64,000 nucleotides of DNA from Massilia agilis (GTDB lineage: Bacteria > Pseudomonadota > Gammaproteobacteria > Burkholderiales > Burkholderiaceae_D), in NCBI RefSeq assembly GCF_024756255.1, contig NZ_JANUHB010000002.1, forward strand, positions 744,001-808,000, given 5' to 3'. Of this stretch, positions 8,203-18,604 are shown piece after piece. Within the stretch, counting starts at the first letter, position 1, and every line of letters starts with the position of its first letter. The translations under genes were made by a program, and so were the position numbers. The notes beneath the pieces are model-generated. The model saw nothing but the letters and a program-made list of their open reading frames with translations, made no database searches and was not told the origin of the DNA.

Positions 8203-8231
8203 TTGATGACGAAAAATCGATGCAAGATACT
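8203..8231 (+). promoter_or_regulatory. Candidate promoter of cstA
   Basis: TTGATG and GATACT are separated by 17 bases, each matching consensus at four of six positions. A weak promoter just downstream of a palindrome fits an activator-dependent gene. Confidence 0.35.
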
Positions 8232-8311
8232 CACCATCAGACTGCCCGGAATTGTAGGCGCCATGCCTCGGTCTAAGGCAGAAAAAGCTATAAACCCTTG
8301 GAGGAGTCCAA

Positions 8312-10381
8312 ATGAAACGCCTTACAAGCCAGCTCGGATGGGCTGCGCTTTCGCTCGTGGGTGCATTGTCACTCGCTTACGTCGCGCTCAAGCGCGGTGA
8401 ATCGATCAACGCAGTGTGGGTGGTTGCGGCCGCCGTCTGCGTGTACCTGATCGCCTACCGCTACTACAGCCTGTTCATTGCCAAGAAGGTCGCGGCCCTG
8501 GACCCGACCCGGCAAACCCCCGCTTATAAATTCAACGACGGCCTGGACTATGTGCCGACCAACCGCTACGTGTTGTTCGGCCACCACTTCGCCGCCATCG
8601 CCGGCGCCGGCCCGCTGGTCGGCCCGGTGCTGGCCGCCCAGATGGGCTACCTGCCGGGCATGATGTGGATCCTGGCCGGCGTGGTGTTTGCCGGCGCGGT
8701 GCAGGACTTCATGGTCCTGTTCCTGTCGATGCGCCGCGACGGCCGCTCGCTGGGCGACCTGATCAAGTCCGAAATGGGCGAGGTGCCGGGCGTGATTGCG
8801 CTCATCGGCACCTTCATGATCATGGTGATCATCCTGGCCGTGCTCGCGCTGATCGTGGTCAAGGCGCTCACCGGTTCGCCGTGGGGCACCTTCACCGTGA
8901 TGGCGACGATCCCGATCGCGCTGTTCATGGGCATCTACTCGCGCTTCATCCGCGTGGGCCGCATCGGCGAGGTGTCGCTGATCGGCTTCGTGCTGCTGAT
9001 GGGCTCGATCCTGGGCGGCCAGTACGTGCACGAGTCGGCCACCCTGGCGCCGATGTTCACCTTCACCGGCACCCAGATCACCTGGATGCTGATCGGCTAC
9101 GGCTTCGTCGCCTCGGTGATTCCGGTGTGGCTGCTGCTGGCTCCGCGCGACTACCTGTCCACCTTCCTCAAGGTTGGCACCATCGTCGGCCTGGCGATCG
9201 GCATCGTGCTGGTCGCGCCGATGATGCACATGCCGGCCCTGACCAAGTTCATCGACGGCAGCGGCCCGGTGTGGGCGGGCAACCTGTTCCCGTTCCTGTT
9301 CATCACCATCGCCTGCGGTGCGGTGTCGGGCTTCCACGCGCTGATCTCGTCGGGCACCACGCCGAAGATGATCGAAAATGAAGAGCACGCCCGCTTCATC
9401 GGCTACGGCGGCATGCTGATGGAGTCGTTCGTCGCGATCATGGCACTGGTGGCTGCCTCGACCATCGACCCGGGCATCTACTTTGCCATGAACAGCCCGG
9501 CCGCCGCGATCGGCACCACCGTGCAAAGCGCTGCCGCGGCCGTGTCCGGCTGGGGCTTCGTGGTCACGCCCGAGACCCTGGCCCAGGTGGCCAAGGACGT
9601 CGGCGAAAACAGCATCATCTCGCGCGCCGGCGGCGCCCCGACCCTGGCGGTCGGCATGGCCAACATCCTGGCCAACGTGGTCGGCGGCAAGGCAATGATG
9701 GCGTTCTGGTACCACTTCGCGATCCTGTTCGAGGCCCTGTTCATCCTGACCGCGGTGGACGCAGGCACCCGCGCCGGCCGCTTCATGCTGCAGGACCTGA
9801 TGGGCGCCTTCATCCCGGCCATGAAACGCACCGACTCGCTGCCGGCCAACCTGATCGCCACCGCCCTGTGCGTGGCGGCCTGGGGCTACTTCCTGTACCA
9901 GGGCGTGGTCGATCCGCTGGGCGGCATCAACACCCTGTGGCCGCTGTTCGGCATCGCCAACCAGATGCTGGCAGGTATTGCGCTGGTGCTGGCAACCGCA
10001 GTGCTGTTCAAGATGAAGCGCGGCGCCTACGCCTGGGTCACGGTCCTGCCGACCATCTGGCTCCTGATCTGTACCCTGACCGCCGGCTGGCAGAAGATTT
10101 TCGACGCCAACGTCAAGGTCGGCTTCATGGCGCACGCCGCCAAGTTCCAGGCGGCGATCGACGAAGGCAAGGTGCTGGCGCCGGCCAAGTCGATCACGCA
10201 GATGCGCCAGGTCGTGTTCAACGACTACGTGGACGCGGCGCTGTGCGGCCTGTTCATGTTCGTGGTGGTGGCGGTGCTGGTGTACGGCGTGCGCACCATC
10301 TTGCAGGCGCGCGCCGCCGGCAAGCCGACCGCCAAGGAGACGCCGTTCGTGACGGCGCCCGCAACCGCTCAGGTGCAGTGA
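8312..10381 (+). CDS. cstA: Carbon starvation protein CstA / BtsT-like pyruvate-peptide transporter
   Basis: This is a 689-residue integral membrane protein with about 16-18 hydrophobic helices. Family motifs are the N-terminal ALDPTRQTPAYKFNDGLDYV, FGHHFAAIAGAGPLVGPVLA, and SGFHALISSGTTPKM. The CstA family (E. coli CstA and BtsT) imports pyruvate and possibly peptides across the inner membrane. A good GGAGG precedes the ATG. The stop overlaps the start of the small partner gene by one base (TGATG), a conserved arrangement in this family. The divergent Cache kinase/regulator pair suggests induction by an external carboxylate, parallel to the pyruvate-sensing BtsSR control of btsT. Confidence 0.95.
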   Translation: MKRLTSQLGWAALSLVGALSLAYVALKRGESINAVWVVAAAVCVYLIAYRYYSLFIAKKVAALDPTRQTPAYKFNDGLDYVPTNRYVLFGHHFAAIAGAGPLVGPVLAAQMGYLPGMMWILAGVVFAGAVQDFMVLFLSMRRDGRSLGDLIKSEMGEVPGVIALIGTFMIMVIILAVLALIVVKALTGSPWGTFTVMATIPIALFMGIYSRFIRVGRIGEVSLIGFVLLMGSILGGQYVHESATLAPMFTFTGTQITWMLIGYGFVASVIPVWLLLAPRDYLSTFLKVGTIVGLAIGIVLVAPMMHMPALTKFIDGSGPVWAGNLFPFLFITIACGAVSGFHALISSGTTPKMIENEEHARFIGYGGMLMESFVAIMALVAASTIDPGIYFAMNSPAAAIGTTVQSAAAAVSGWGFVVTPETLAQVAKDVGENSIISRAGGAPTLAVGMANILANVVGGKAMMAFWYHFAILFEALFILTAVDAGTRAGRFMLQDLMGAFIPAMKRTDSLPANLIATALCVAAWGYFLYQGVVDPLGGINTLWPLFGIANQMLAGIALVLATAVLFKMKRGAYAWVTVLPTIWLLICTLTAGWQKIFDANVKVGFMAHAAKFQAAIDEGKVLAPAKSITQMRQVVFNDYVDAALCGLFMFVVVAVLVYGVRTILQARAAGKPTAKETPFVTAPATAQVQ

Positions 10382-10578
10382 TGTTAGGCAAGATCGCGCA
10401 GGCAGGCCGCTACCTTGGGCAAAGCATGCGCCTGATGGTAGGCCTGCCGGAATACGACACCTACCTGGCCCACATGGAGAAAACCCATCCGGGCGAGCCA
10501 GTGATGAGCTACGAGGAGTTCTTCCGCGAGCGCCAGGAGGCCCGCTACGGGTCCGGCAAGCGGCCCAGCTGCTGCTGA
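10381..10578 (+). CDS. YbdD/YjiX family small protein
   Basis: A 65-residue protein with the family pattern: an amphipathic N-terminus (LGQSMRLMVGLPEYDTYLAHM), PGEPVMSYEEFFRERQEARYG and a basic, cysteine-containing tail (RPSCC). YbdD and YjiX are encoded immediately after cstA or btsT in E. coli and many proteobacteria. Their exact role is unknown, but they are assumed to act with the transporter. The start overlaps the cstA stop by one base, so the two are translationally coupled. Confidence 0.9.
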   Translation: MLGKIAQAGRYLGQSMRLMVGLPEYDTYLAHMEKTHPGEPVMSYEEFFRERQEARYGSGKRPSCC

Positions 10579-10587
10579 TCTTGCTCT

Positions 10588-10696
10588 GTAGGGTGGGCGG
10601 GGTGAAGCCGGGCAGTGCCCGGCTGAACGAACGCCCACGCGTTCAAGTGGTGCTTGCACTGCCTGGACGCGTGGGCAGGAAGACCTGCCCACCCTA
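10588..10696. repeat. Dispersed palindromic repeat, GTAGGGTGGGC family (full copy)
   Basis: The outer arms GTAGGGTGGGC and GCCCACCCTAC are exact inverted copies. Inside are GCCGGGCAGTGCCCGGC and two ACGCGT-centred segments. The element occupies most of the 324 bases between the cstA partner gene and the hybrid kinase. Related copies are at 39337-39411 (full) and 46829-46862 (half). Confidence 0.8.
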
Positions 10697-10902
10697 CGTC
10701 GTTTCAGCCCCCTGAAACGTCCATTTCCACTGGCCACCACAAGGCCGGTGCGCCCATGCTCCCCAGTTTTGCGAAATCGCAAAACCATTCCCAAAAGTAA
10801 ATCGTATATTTTTTCCTGCGGGAATTTGCATTCGCGCAAGGAGGCCGTGTCACCGCTGTCGCGGCCAGCCACAGGTGCAGGGATCGCGGGGGCGCCCAGG
10901 CC

Positions 10903-13725
10903 ATGCTGAACTTTGAACGATCGAGTATCAACCACAAACTGACGCTCATCTCGCTGCTGTCCACCGGGACCGCGCTGCTGTTCGTGTTCGTCGCCTTCGC
11001 CGTCACCTCGATGCTGAACCACCGCGAGGATGAGGGCATGCAGCTCTCTTCGTTCGCCGGCGTGGTGGGCACCAACAGCGTGGACGCCCTGCTCTTCAAC
11101 GACCGCAACCTGGCCCAGAACACGCTGGCCGCGCTCAAAGCCAAGGAAGAAATCGCCGGCGCGGTCCTGTACGACGCCAAGGGCAAGCTGTTCGCGCGCT
11201 ACTGGGCGCCCGGCCACCAGGGCGACGCCGTGATCGATGCGCCGCTGCCGGGCATCGACGGCGCCGCGCTGGACGATGCCAACGATGGCGCCAGCCATTT
11301 CTGGTCGCCGCGCATGCGCCTGTACCGCCCCGTGATGAACAAGGACGTGCAGGTCGGCGTGGTGATGATCGAGGCCGACCTGACCACCATGTGGCTCGAC
11401 ATCGTCAAGAGCCTGGGCGTGTTCGCCGCCGCCATGGGCGGCTCGCTGGCGGTGTCGCTGGTGCTGGCGACCCGCTTCAAGCGCAGCATCGCCGACCCGG
11501 TGGCCAAGCTGATCGCGGCCGCGCAAAAGGTCTCGGCCAGCCAGAACTACACGCTGCGCATCGCGCACCAGCGCAGCGACGAGCTGGGCACGCTGATCGA
11601 CAGCTTCAACGACATGCTGGCCCAGATCGAAAGCCGCGGCGCGGCGCTGGCCCACCACCGCGAAGAGCTCGAGCGCCAGGTCAGCGTGCGCACCGAACAG
11701 CTGGAAAAGGCCAAGAACGCCGCCGAGGCGGCAAGCCGCGCCAAAAGCGCGTTCCTGGCCACCATGAGCCACGAGATCCGCACCCCGATGAACGGTGTGC
11801 TCGGCATGACCGAAATGCTGCTGTCGACCGAGCTCTCGGAGAGCCAGCGCAACTACACCAAGCTGGTCAAGCGCTCGGGCGAGCACCTGCTGGTGATCAT
11901 CAACGACATCCTCGATTTTTCCAAGATCGAGGCCGGCAAGCTGACGATCGAGTACATCAACTTCAACCTGTGGGATCTGCTCGAGGACATCCACACGGTG
12001 TACACCCCGCAGTCGCAGGCCAAGAACCTGGCGCTGGACTTCGACATCGCCAACGACATCCCTGTTGCGATCTGCGGCGACCCGAACCGCCTGCGCCAGG
12101 TGATGGCCAACCTGCTGGGCAATGCGATCAAGTTCACCGAGCACGGCCGCATCCTCGCGCGTGTGCGCGTGGCCAGCGAAGACAACCAGGCCGTCACGCT
12201 GCGCTTCGAGGTGCACGACACCGGCATCGGCATCTCGCGCGAGGCCAGGAGCCGCATCTTCGAAGCGTTCTCGCAGGCCGACGACTCGACCACGCGCAAG
12301 TACGGCGGCACCGGGCTGGGGCTGGCGATCTCAAAACAACTGGTTGAGTTGATGGGGGGCGCGATCGGCGTCGAGAATGCCCGAACTCAAGGTTCGGTGT
12401 TCTGGTTCACGGTACCTTTCGATAAGCGCCGCGTCGACCCCGACGCACCGGGCGACCACCAGCACACCATCGAAGGAATCCGCGTCTTGATCGTCGACGA
12501 ACAGCACAGCAGCCGCGTGGGGCTGCAGGATCACCTGGCCGCCTGGCATGTCGCCAGCGACGGCGCCGCCTCGGCCGACGAAGCGCTGTCGCGCCTGGCC
12601 GCAGCCGCCGCCGATGGCCGGCCCTACGATGCGGCCGTCATCGACATGGAGCTCACCCACGGCAGCGGCCTGATGCTCGCCGCCACCATCAAGGCCAACC
12701 CGGCCACGCGCGCCACGCGCCTGCTCGTCATCAGCCCCGAGCGGCTGGCGGCCGACCCGGTGCAGCGGCGCGAGGCCGGCGTGGCTTACCAGCTCATCAA
12801 ACCGGCGCGCGCGGCCGACCTGTTTGCGTGCCTGGCCACGCGGCCGCGCGGCGCCCCCGCGCCGGCGCCGCAGTTCGTGCCCCCGCCCGACCTGCCGCGC
12901 CCGATCGCGCGCACCCGCGTTCGGCGCGTGCTGCTGGCCGAGGACAACCCGGTCAACGTCGAAGTGGCGATGGCGATGCTCGAAAGCCTGGGCCTGTCGG
13001 CCGAATACGCGCGCAACGGCGAGGAAGCGCTGGCCATGGTGCGCCGCGGCGACTACGACGCCGTGCTGATGGATTGCCAGATGCCGGTGATGGACGGCTT
13101 TGCCGCCACCAGCGCGATCCGGCGCGACGAGCGCGAGTCCGGGCGCGGCCATGTGCTGCCGGTCATCGCGATCACCGCCAACGCGCTGCAGGGCGACCGC
13201 GAGGCGTGCCTGGCGGCCGGCATGGACGACTACCTGTCCAAGCCGTTCACCCAGCAGCAGCTGGCCGCCGTGATCGGGCGCTGGATCGCGCTGCCGTTGG
13301 TGGCCACGCGCCACCACGACGACGAGCCGCCCACCCTGCCGCCGGAATCGGTCGAGGTGATCCACCGCGACGTGATCAACCGCGCCGCGCTCGACAACAT
13401 CCGCGCGCTGTCCAAGGACGGCGGCGACGCGCTGGTGCAGAAGGTGATCGCCGCCTACGTGGACGACGCGCCGCAGCACCTGCGCACGCTGCGCCGCGCG
13501 ATCGACGTGCACGACCCGGCCAGCGTGCGCAAGGTCGCGCACAGCCTCAAGTCGGCCAGCGCCAATGTCGGCGCACAAAAGCTGGCGCAGCTGTGCAAGG
13601 ACCTGGAATACCTGGGCCGCGCCGACACCACCGAGGGCGCCGACGGCATCCTGACGGACATGGAGCAGGAATTCCAGGTCGTGCGCAGCTCGCTCGCAGC
13701 CCTCATGGTAGAGAAGGAGACCTAG
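10903..13725 (+). CDS. Hybrid sensor histidine kinase (CHASE8-like, HAMP, HisKA, HATPase, two REC, Hpt)
   Basis: The protein has 940 residues. It has a helix at 15-37, an extracytoplasmic CHASE8-like region (about 40-160), a second helix (about 168-190) and a HAMP linker. HisKA has His290 in [15 protein letters not shown]. HATPase has [19 protein letters not shown] and [11 protein letters not shown] first receiver (about 525-640) is degenerate, starting VLIVDEQ instead of an acidic pair. A second receiver is complete ([22 protein letters not shown]). A C-terminal Hpt domain has its His in [12 protein letters not shown]. This is a full BarA/ArcB-type phosphorelay in one chain. The next gene starts one base after its stop and begins with a receiver, so it is the likely output. 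Confidence 0.92.
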   Translation: MLNFERSSINHKLTLISLLSTGTALLFVFVAFAVTSMLNHREDEGMQLSSFAGVVGTNSVDALLFNDRNLAQNTLAALKAKEEIAGAVLYDAKGKLFARYWAPGHQGDAVIDAPLPGIDGAALDDANDGASHFWSPRMRLYRPVMNKDVQVGVVMIEADLTTMWLDIVKSLGVFAAAMGGSLAVSLVLATRFKRSIADPVAKLIAAAQKVSASQNYTLRIAHQRSDELGTLIDSFNDMLAQIESRGAALAHHREELERQVSVRTEQLEKAKNAAEAASRAKSAFLATMSHEIRTPMNGVLGMTEMLLSTELSESQRNYTKLVKRSGEHLLVIINDILDFSKIEAGKLTIEYINFNLWDLLEDIHTVYTPQSQAKNLALDFDIANDIPVAICGDPNRLRQVMANLLGNAIKFTEHGRILARVRVASEDNQAVTLRFEVHDTGIGISREARSRIFEAFSQADDSTTRKYGGTGLGLAISKQLVELMGGAIGVENARTQGSVFWFTVPFDKRRVDPDAPGDHQHTIEGIRVLIVDEQHSSRVGLQDHLAAWHVASDGAASADEALSRLAAAAADGRPYDAAVIDMELTHGSGLMLAATIKANPATRATRLLVISPERLAADPVQRREAGVAYQLIKPARAADLFACLATRPRGAPAPAPQFVPPPDLPRPIARTRVRRVLLAEDNPVNVEVAMAMLESLGLSAEYARNGEEALAMVRRGDYDAVLMDCQMPVMDGFAATSAIRRDERESGRGHVLPVIAITANALQGDREACLAAGMDDYLSKPFTQQQLAAVIGRWIALPLVATRHHDDEPPTLPPESVEVIHRDVINRAALDNIRALSKDGGDALVQKVIAAYVDDAPQHLRTLRRAIDVHDPASVRKVAHSLKSASANVGAQKLAQLCKDLEYLGRADTTEGADGILTDMEQEFQVVRSSLAALMVEKET

Positions 13726-13726
13726 C

Positions 13727-15820
13727 ATGGCTTCCACCACCAAACGCGGCGTCGTGCTGGTCGCGGACGACGATCCGGTGATGCGCCTGTTGATGCTGCA
13801 GATGCTCGGCCAGGTTGGGCTGGACGGCGTCGAGGCCGAGGACGGCGCCCGGGCTGTCGCCCTCATGCGCGAGCTGCGGCCCGACCTGATCTTAATGGAC
13901 GTGGACATGCCCAACATGGACGGCTTCGCCGCCTGCAAGGCGATTCGCGACGATGCCGCCGGCGCCACGGTCCCGATCATCATGGTCACCGGCGGCGACG
14001 ACATCGAGGCCGTCACCAACGCCTACGAAGCCGGCGCCACCGATTTCGTGTCCAAGCCGATCAACTGGCCGATCCTTGGCCACCGCGTGCTGTACGTGCT
14101 GCGCGCCAGCGACGCCATCGCGCGCCTGCGCATCGCCGACGCCCAGAACCGCGCGGTGCTGGCGGCGATTCCCGACACCTTCTTCCGCTTGAACCGCGAC
14201 GGGGTGTACCTCGACTACGAGCGCGGCCACGACGCCGGCGCGGGCTTGTCCGACAGCGACTGCGTGGGCCGCCACATCACCGAGGTGCTGCCCAGGGAGA
14301 TCGCCGAGCGCCTGCTGGAGCAGATGGAGAACGTGCTGGCGACCCAGCAGATCCGCTCGGTCGAGTACGAGCTGCTGCGCGGCGGCAGCGCCCAGCATTT
14401 CGAGGCGCGGTTGGTGGCAACCGGACCCACCGAGGTGCTGGGCCTGGTGCGCGACATCAGCGAACGCAAGCGCACCGAGGAGCAGATCCGGCGCCTGGCC
14501 TACTGCGACAGCCTGACCGGCATCCCCAACCGCCAGGCCTTCCTCGAAACGCTCGAACGCGAGCTGCACCGCTCCAAGATGGGCAACAAGAAGTTCGCGG
14601 TGCTGTTCATGGACCTGGACGCGTTCAAGCGCATCAACGACACGCTCGGCCACAATGTGGGCGACCACCTGCTGCAGCTGGTCTCGGAACGGCTGCGCGA
14701 GACCACGCGCCCGAGCGACATGGTGTCGCGCGGCGACCAGGCCACCAACCTGGCGCGCCTGGGCGGCGACGAGTTCACGATCCTGATCCCGGACCTGGAG
14801 CGGGTCGAGCACGCGCTGAACGTGGCGCACCGGGTCAAGGAGGCGATGCGCCGCCCCTTCCTCATCGAGGGCAACGAGATCTTCGTCACCGCCAGCATCG
14901 GCATCTCGCTGTTCCCCGAGGACGGCGACGACTGCAACTCGCTGCTCAAGTACGCCGACACGGCGATGTACCACGCGAAGAACTGCGGCAAGAACAACGC
15001 CAAGCTGTACAGCTCTTCGCTGACCATGCAGATCATGAGCCACGTGAAGCTCGAAGTGGGCCTGCGCAAGGCGCTGGGCAACGACGAGCTTTACGTGCTG
15101 TACCAGCCGCAGTTCGACGTGCACTCGACCGAGATCGTGGGCGTGGAGGCGCTGGTGCGCTGGCGCCATCCGGAGCGCGGCGTGATCTCGCCCACCGAGT
15201 TCATCCCGCTGGCCGAGGAGACGGGCCTGATCGTGCCGATCGGCGAATGGGTGCTGCGCACGGCGTGTTCGCAGGCGCGCAACTGGCAGCGCCAGACGCG
15301 GCGCAGCGTGCGCATGGCGGTCAACCTGTCGGCCAAGCAGTTCAAGGACGAGAACCTGTCGCAGATGGTGCTGTCGGCGCTGCACGAGACGGGGCTGGAC
15401 CCGCGCTTCCTCGAACTCGAGCTCACCGAGGGCACGCTGATGGACGACGCCAAGGCCACGCTCACCACGCTGGAGCAGCTGCGGCGCATCGGCGTGTATT
15501 TGTCGATCGACGACTTCGGCACCGGGTACTCGTCGATGAACTACCTCAAGCGCTTCGACGTGCGTGCCCTCAAGATCGACCGCAGCTTCATCTGCGGCCT
15601 GCCGCAGGATTCGGAGAACGCGGCCATCACGCGCGCGATCATCGCGATGGCGCACGGGCTCAAGATGGTGGTGGTGGCCGAAGGCGTGGAGACTGGCGAG
15701 CAGCTCGTGCTGCTGCAGCAGTACGGCTGCGACCTGGTGCAGGGCTACCACCTGGGCCATCCGGTGCCGGGCGATTCGATCGCGCAAAAGCTGGTGGGGG
15801 TGGCGCAGGCGGCCGGGTGA
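13727..15820 (+). CDS. REC-PAS-GGDEF-EAL response regulator (c-di-GMP turnover)
   Basis: The protein has 697 residues. A receiver (1-125) has the acidic cluster DDD at 14-16, Asp58 in [11 protein letters not shown] and a Lys in VSKPI. A divergent PAS domain (about 135-245) ends in RDISERKR. The GGDEF domain carries an intact GGDEF at 346-350. The EAL domain has EAL at 474-476 plus [27 protein letters not shown] and AEGVET. Both catalytic domains look competent, so net synthesis or hydrolysis cannot be predicted. It is co-transcribed with the hybrid kinase (one base between stop and ATG; GGAGA upstream), and phosphotransfer from its Hpt domain is the natural inference. Confidence 0.92.
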   Translation: MASTTKRGVVLVADDDPVMRLLMLQMLGQVGLDGVEAEDGARAVALMRELRPDLILMDVDMPNMDGFAACKAIRDDAAGATVPIIMVTGGDDIEAVTNAYEAGATDFVSKPINWPILGHRVLYVLRASDAIARLRIADAQNRAVLAAIPDTFFRLNRDGVYLDYERGHDAGAGLSDSDCVGRHITEVLPREIAERLLEQMENVLATQQIRSVEYELLRGGSAQHFEARLVATGPTEVLGLVRDISERKRTEEQIRRLAYCDSLTGIPNRQAFLETLERELHRSKMGNKKFAVLFMDLDAFKRINDTLGHNVGDHLLQLVSERLRETTRPSDMVSRGDQATNLARLGGDEFTILIPDLERVEHALNVAHRVKEAMRRPFLIEGNEIFVTASIGISLFPEDGDDCNSLLKYADTAMYHAKNCGKNNAKLYSSSLTMQIMSHVKLEVGLRKALGNDELYVLYQPQFDVHSTEIVGVEALVRWRHPERGVISPTEFIPLAEETGLIVPIGEWVLRTACSQARNWQRQTRRSVRMAVNLSAKQFKDENLSQMVLSALHETGLDPRFLELELTEGTLMDDAKATLTTLEQLRRIGVYLSIDDFGTGYSSMNYLKRFDVRALKIDRSFICGLPQDSENAAITRAIIAMAHGLKMVVVAEGVETGEQLVLLQQYGCDLVQGYHLGHPVPGDSIAQKLVGVAQAAG

Positions 15821-15905
15821 CGCAACAGAATCGCCGCAGAGCCTCTCCCCCCACCACCCGTAAGCCCGTCGTCGCAGCGCCTCTCCCGTCACCACCCATG
15901 AGACC

Positions 15906-16012
15906 GTCATTCCGGCGAAGGCCGGAATCCATGCTGAGCCAGCGGCCCGGTGGTGCTGGGCATACCGACTGCGCTCGTTGTCCATGGGCCCCCGCCTTCG
16001 CGGGGGACGACG
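15906..16012. repeat. Dispersed palindromic repeat, GGCGAAGGCC family
   Basis: GTCATTCCGGCGAAGGCCGG begins the left arm and CCATGGGCCCCCGCC starts the right arm, which ends CGCGGGGGACGAC. Each arm is itself a hairpin, and together they form an inverted pair around a 50-bp centre. Relatives are at 26982-27063, 39463-39567 and a half copy near 49738. It lies between two convergent genes, where such REP-like elements are common. Confidence 0.75.
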
Positions 16013-16015
16013 TGG

Positions 16016-18403
16016 CTATGGTTTGAATGTCAGCGTGTACTTCGCCGGCCCCGGCAGCAGCGGCTGCGGCTTGGCCCTCACCCAGTCCTCGTGCCCGGCC
16101 AGGAAGAACGGCGACAGCGGGTGCCCGCTCTGCCCGCCCGGCATGTTGAAAATCCCCTGCTCCTCGTGCCCCGGCGAGACCGTCATGCGCTCCGACTGTC
16201 CAAAGGTGGGCGCGGCCACGCGCGGCATGTTCGAGTCGCCCGGCAGCTGGTCCGGCGGCGCGGCCAGCCAGGGCTTGAGGAACGGCGCGGCCATGCTGAT
16301 CGGGTGCGCGATCGCAACCGTGTTGCGTGCGCCCCAGCTCGCCGCGGACAAGCTCTTGCCATCGGCAGTCAGCTGCGCGATCACGCGGTCGATCCCCGCC
16401 AGCTCGAACGCGTGCCAGTCGCTGTAGCCCCGCGGCAGCCACGACGCAGGGCGCTCGTTGAGCAGCCGCTCGAGCACCACCGGCCAGCGCGTGGTCGCCA
16501 TCGTCACGCTTGCCTTCGGGTCGAGCTGCTTCATCTGCCGGTCCGCCTGGCCGAACAGGAGCTCGGCCATCGCCCACATCGTGCTGCGTGCGAGCCGGTA
16601 GCCGACGGAACTGACGCTCGCGTGCCCATCCCAGCCGGTATCGAGCAGGCGCCGGAATTCCGCGCGCTGCGGGTGGCCCTGCAGCGCCTGCGCATCGAGC
16701 GCGCGCAGCGCCCGCTCGCGCCAGGGGGCGACAAACAAGGCCCGGTCATCGAGGGCGGCGCCAAACGCGGCCTGCACGTCGACCTTGGGACCCAGCGCCA
16801 GCAGGTCTTCGCGCAGCTGGCGGTTGCGGGCGCCGAGGTCAAAGCCGCCGTCGCCGATCTTCTGCCCGCCCTCGCCCATCAGCTGGCGGCTGTTGGCGGT
16901 GCTGAGCTGGCCGTCGGCGGGATTGACCACGCGCGGGTAGTCGGCTGGCGGCAGCAGGCCTTGCCAGGTGGTCTGGCCGTCGAGCGGGAAAGTCGCGACC
17001 GTCGCTGGGGTCTCGCGCCGCGGCAGGATGCCGGCGATGGTCCAGCCGATGTTGCCGCGGTCGTCGCCGGCGACAAAATTCTGCGCCGGGATGCCGTCCG
17101 TGTTCGCGATCGCCAGCGCTTCGTCCACCGAAGCCGCCGCTTCCAGCTTGCGGTGATTCAGGTTGATCGCCGCCGGATCGTGCGCGATCCAGTGCAGCGC
17201 ATACGCCTTGCCGTCGGCTTTGACCACCGGCCCCAGCGATGTCTCGCGCACCTCCATCTCTACCGCGGGCTGGCCCTTGACGAGGATGCGCTCGACATGG
17301 CGCGCCGGCGTCTCCCAGCCTGCCGGCACGCGCACCTGGCCGGGGTGCGCGGTGTCGGCGCCGAGCGCAACGAAGTCGAGATAGTCGCCATAGCTGTTGG
17401 TGAAGGCCCAGGCCACGTGGCCGTTGCTGGCCACGATCATGATCGGCGGCGCGCCCGGCAGCGTGACGCCGACGATGCGGCGCTGCGCGCCTTGCTCGTC
17501 CGGATAGCGCAGCGCCAGGCGGTACCAGATGTTCGGCAGCTGCAGGCCCAGGTGCATGTCGTCCGACACGATCGCCGCGCCATTCACGCTGCGGCTGCCT
17601 GCGATCGCGTAGTTGTTGCTGCCCACCGCGTCCAGGCCCTCGTTCAGCGCCAGCATGCGCGCCTGGCCGCCGTTGCCCCACCAGGCAGGCGCCCTGGACG
17701 GGATCGGCATGCCGGGCGGTGCGACCTGGGCCGCGTCATGCGGCGCGTCCCACTGGGTCGATTCCGGCAGCAGGAAGCCAAGCTGCGCGGCGTCGGTGTG
17801 CTCGCGCAGCCAGCCACGCGCCAGCTCGTGCGGCTGCTGGCTGCCTTGCAGGTCGAGGAACATGGCCCACACCACCAGCACCGAATCGGCCGCCGTCCAC
17901 GGGCGCGGCGCGGTGCCCGTGAGCGCGTATTCGAACGGCCGCGCGGAGAGCGCCGATAGTCCGTCGTTCACGCCGGCCACGTAACGGTCGATGAAGGCGC
18001 GGTCATCCGGCCCCAGCCGGTCCAGCACTTGCCCGGCGCGGGCGCGGAAGCGGTGCAGCCGGCTGGCGCGGTCGCGCGGCAGCGCCTTGGGGCCGAACAG
18101 CTCGGCCAGTTCGCCCGCGGCCGAGCGGCGCAGCAGGTCCATCTGGAAGAAGCGCTCCTGCGCATGCACGAACCCCGTCGCATAGGCCAGGTCGAGGCGG
18201 TCGGCGCCGGCGATCTCCGGCACGCCGCGCTCGTCGCGCGCCACCGTGACCGGCGCGTGCAGCCCTGCGTCCACGCGTTCGCCGTCCAGCTGCGCCAGGC
18301 TGCCCCGCAGGTAGAGCCAGGCGGCCAGTGCGGCCAGCAGTACCAGCAGCAGCAAGCCGGCAAGCGAGCGCAAGGTCCAAGCGGTCCAGCGTGTTCGGCG
18401 CAT
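16016..18403 (-). CDS. Penicillin acylase family protein (N-terminal nucleophile amidase)
   Basis: The protein has 795 residues. A signal-anchor helix (about 11-33) is followed by the alpha-subunit region with VTVARDERGVPEIAG and YATGFVHAQERFFQMDLLRR. The beta subunit is predicted to start at the Ser of GSNNYAIAG, the N-terminal nucleophile of the family after self-cleavage. HLGLQLPNIWYRLAL follows and fits the substrate-pocket region. Members hydrolyse amides, including beta-lactams and acyl-homoserine lactones; the substrate cannot be told from sequence. I chose the ATG at 18403 because AGGAG lies just upstream and a signal helix follows; the frame extends to 18508 without a site. It appears monocistronic. 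Confidence 0.88.
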   Translation of the reverse strand: MRRTRWTAWTLRSLAGLLLLVLLAALAAWLYLRGSLAQLDGERVDAGLHAPVTVARDERGVPEIAGADRLDLAYATGFVHAQERFFQMDLLRRSAAGELAELFGPKALPRDRASRLHRFRARAGQVLDRLGPDDRAFIDRYVAGVNDGLSALSARPFEYALTGTAPRPWTAADSVLVVWAMFLDLQGSQQPHELARGWLREHTDAAQLGFLLPESTQWDAPHDAAQVAPPGMPIPSRAPAWWGNGGQARMLALNEGLDAVGSNNYAIAGSRSVNGAAIVSDDMHLGLQLPNIWYRLALRYPDEQGAQRRIVGVTLPGAPPIMIVASNGHVAWAFTNSYGDYLDFVALGADTAHPGQVRVPAGWETPARHVERILVKGQPAVEMEVRETSLGPVVKADGKAYALHWIAHDPAAINLNHRKLEAAASVDEALAIANTDGIPAQNFVAGDDRGNIGWTIAGILPRRETPATVATFPLDGQTTWQGLLPPADYPRVVNPADGQLSTANSRQLMGEGGQKIGDGGFDLGARNRQLREDLLALGPKVDVQAAFGAALDDRALFVAPWRERALRALDAQALQGHPQRAEFRRLLDTGWDGHASVSSVGYRLARSTMWAMAELLFGQADRQMKQLDPKASVTMATTRWPVVLERLLNERPASWLPRGYSDWHAFELAGIDRVIAQLTADGKSLSAASWGARNTVAIAHPISMAAPFLKPWLAAPPDQLPGDSNMPRVAAPTFGQSERMTVSPGHEEQGIFNMPGGQSGHPLSPFFLAGHEDWVRAKPQPLLPGPAKYTLTFKP

Positions 18404-18604
18404 CGTGTCTCCTCCCCTGTTGTTGTCCGCCGATCTTGCCAGAAAAACCATGCCGGAGGAAGCTGGTTCATGGTGTAGGACCTTGGGGCAGTCAAGCACG
18501 CTGGTCATGTTCCTGATTGAGCAAAATCAAACTTGTCGCACGCTCGTTCAGTAGTCTGGGAAGAGACATCGACGAGCACGGGCCATCCGTGAAAGGAGGC
18601 GACG

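Noticed and set aside
10384..12216. Long open frame on the minus strand opposite cstA partner and hybrid kinase
   Set aside because: High GC makes antisense frames long. Its composition (His/Arg/Gln-rich) and lack of domains mark it as a mirror of the real plus-strand kinase. The same applies to 8369-10135, 13892-15985 and 56044-58962.
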